Origin: Lachnotalea glycerini | GTDB taxonomy: Bacteria > Bacillota > Clostridia > Lachnospirales > Lachnospiraceae | Assembly: GCF_003201285.1 (NCBI RefSeq) | Contig: NZ_QICS01000011.1 | Location: forward strand, 62,001-126,000 | Length of the DNA: 64,000 nt | Reading direction: 5' to 3' | Shown: positions 63,800-64,000 of the stretch, piece after piece | Numbering within the stretch: the stretch's first letter is position 1 | How the letters are laid out: each line of letters starts with the position of its first letter | The notes under the pieces: model-generated | Seen by the model: only the letters and a program-made list of their open reading frames with translations | The model's database searches: none | Told to the model about the DNA's origin: nothing | Program-made: the position numbers and the translations under genes

Positions 63800-64000
63800 C
63801 TAATTTTTCTTATCAATCCACATATTAAAAATTTCTGAATCCATTACTATGCCATAGATACAAAAGCCATCCGATTCTTGCTCTTCCATCCAAAGTTCTG
63901 CCACATCCCCTACTTTCATAGGAAGTAAGAATCTTACTTTTATTTCAAAATCTTCTCCTATTTTTTTATATATATTCTCTTGTACTAGTTCTACAATTTC
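63800..64000 (-). CDS. Unidentified protein, C-terminal fragment (partial)
   Basis: The last 66 codons and TAG stop of a gene that begins outside the window. The visible part reads KIGEDFEIKVRFLLPMKVGDV, then ELWMEEQESDGFCIYGIVMD and ends NMWIDKKN. No family is recognised. It ends 13 bases before bioY and is probably the first or second gene of the same operon. Confidence 0.6.
   Translation of the reverse strand, partial: EIVELVQENIYKKIGEDFEIKVRFLLPMKVGDVAELWMEEQESDGFCIYGIVMDSEIFNMWIDKKN

Overview
The window looks like chromosome of a low-GC, Gram-positive, anaerobic Clostridia member, most likely Lachnospiraceae. This rests on AT-rich codon use, strong AGGAGG ribosome sites, a LacI regulator fused to a solute-binding protein, sugar ABC importers without their own ATPase, a bioY-yhfS-yhfT operon, HelD, several chemoreceptors, and glycosidases for plant or host glycans (GH51, GH95, GH1, GH3). 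The genus cannot be fixed from the sequence alone. No rRNA, tRNA, CRISPR array, prophage or insertion sequence was seen.

Layout. 0-5.3 kb: a pentose-type operon (deoC-like aldolase, DUF1097 membrane protein, ribokinase, ribose pyranase, start of a Gfo/Idh/MocA oxidoreductase) behind a LacI-solute-binding-protein fusion regulator, with a matching palindromic operator. 5.4-14.5 kb: GH51, DUF2089, an ECF S-component, GH95, DedA, and GH1 with an RpiR regulator. 14.6-16.3 kb: a chemoreceptor. 16.7-21.2 kb: a thiol/lipoyl redox group (MarR, lipoate ligase, lipoyl-domain dihydrolipoyl dehydrogenase, OsmC, nitroreductase). 21.4-31.6 kb: an operon with RidA, a sugar-type ABC importer, an enolase-superfamily dehydratase, an N-acyl-D-amino-acid deacylase and a SelA-like PLP enzyme, divergent from a YheO/DauR-type regulator, plus a downstream oxidoreductase. 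31.7-38.8 kb: an SDR and a 937-residue Old Yellow Enzyme/acetoacetate-decarboxylase fusion, a PucR regulator and a chemoreceptor. A 29-nt element lies just upstream of both the fusion gene and the chemoreceptor. 39-44.6 kb: a sodium symporter with a divergent LysR, then HelD coupled to an AraC-GNAT fusion.

44.8-54.6 kb is the most unusual part: an AT-rich, one-direction peptide natural-product island. It joins two modules. The first has two tandem Cys-free double-glycine peptides, a C39-peptidase ABC exporter, a very short HlyD-like protein and a LytTR regulator whose receiver has lost its phosphoacceptor Asp. The second has an ABC exporter without peptidase domain, an unknown hydrophilic protein, a 40-residue precursor (MKKLGK start, CYC core), a radical SAM/SPASM maturase of the CcpM type, a TIGR04066-like maturation protein and an acyl-carrier-like protein without its attachment Ser.

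55-64 kb: a GH3 lipoprotein, a secreted protein of unknown role, ribokinase with a LacI regulator, and the bioY-yhfS-yhfT biotin/fatty-acid operon, which begins with a gene cut by the window edge.
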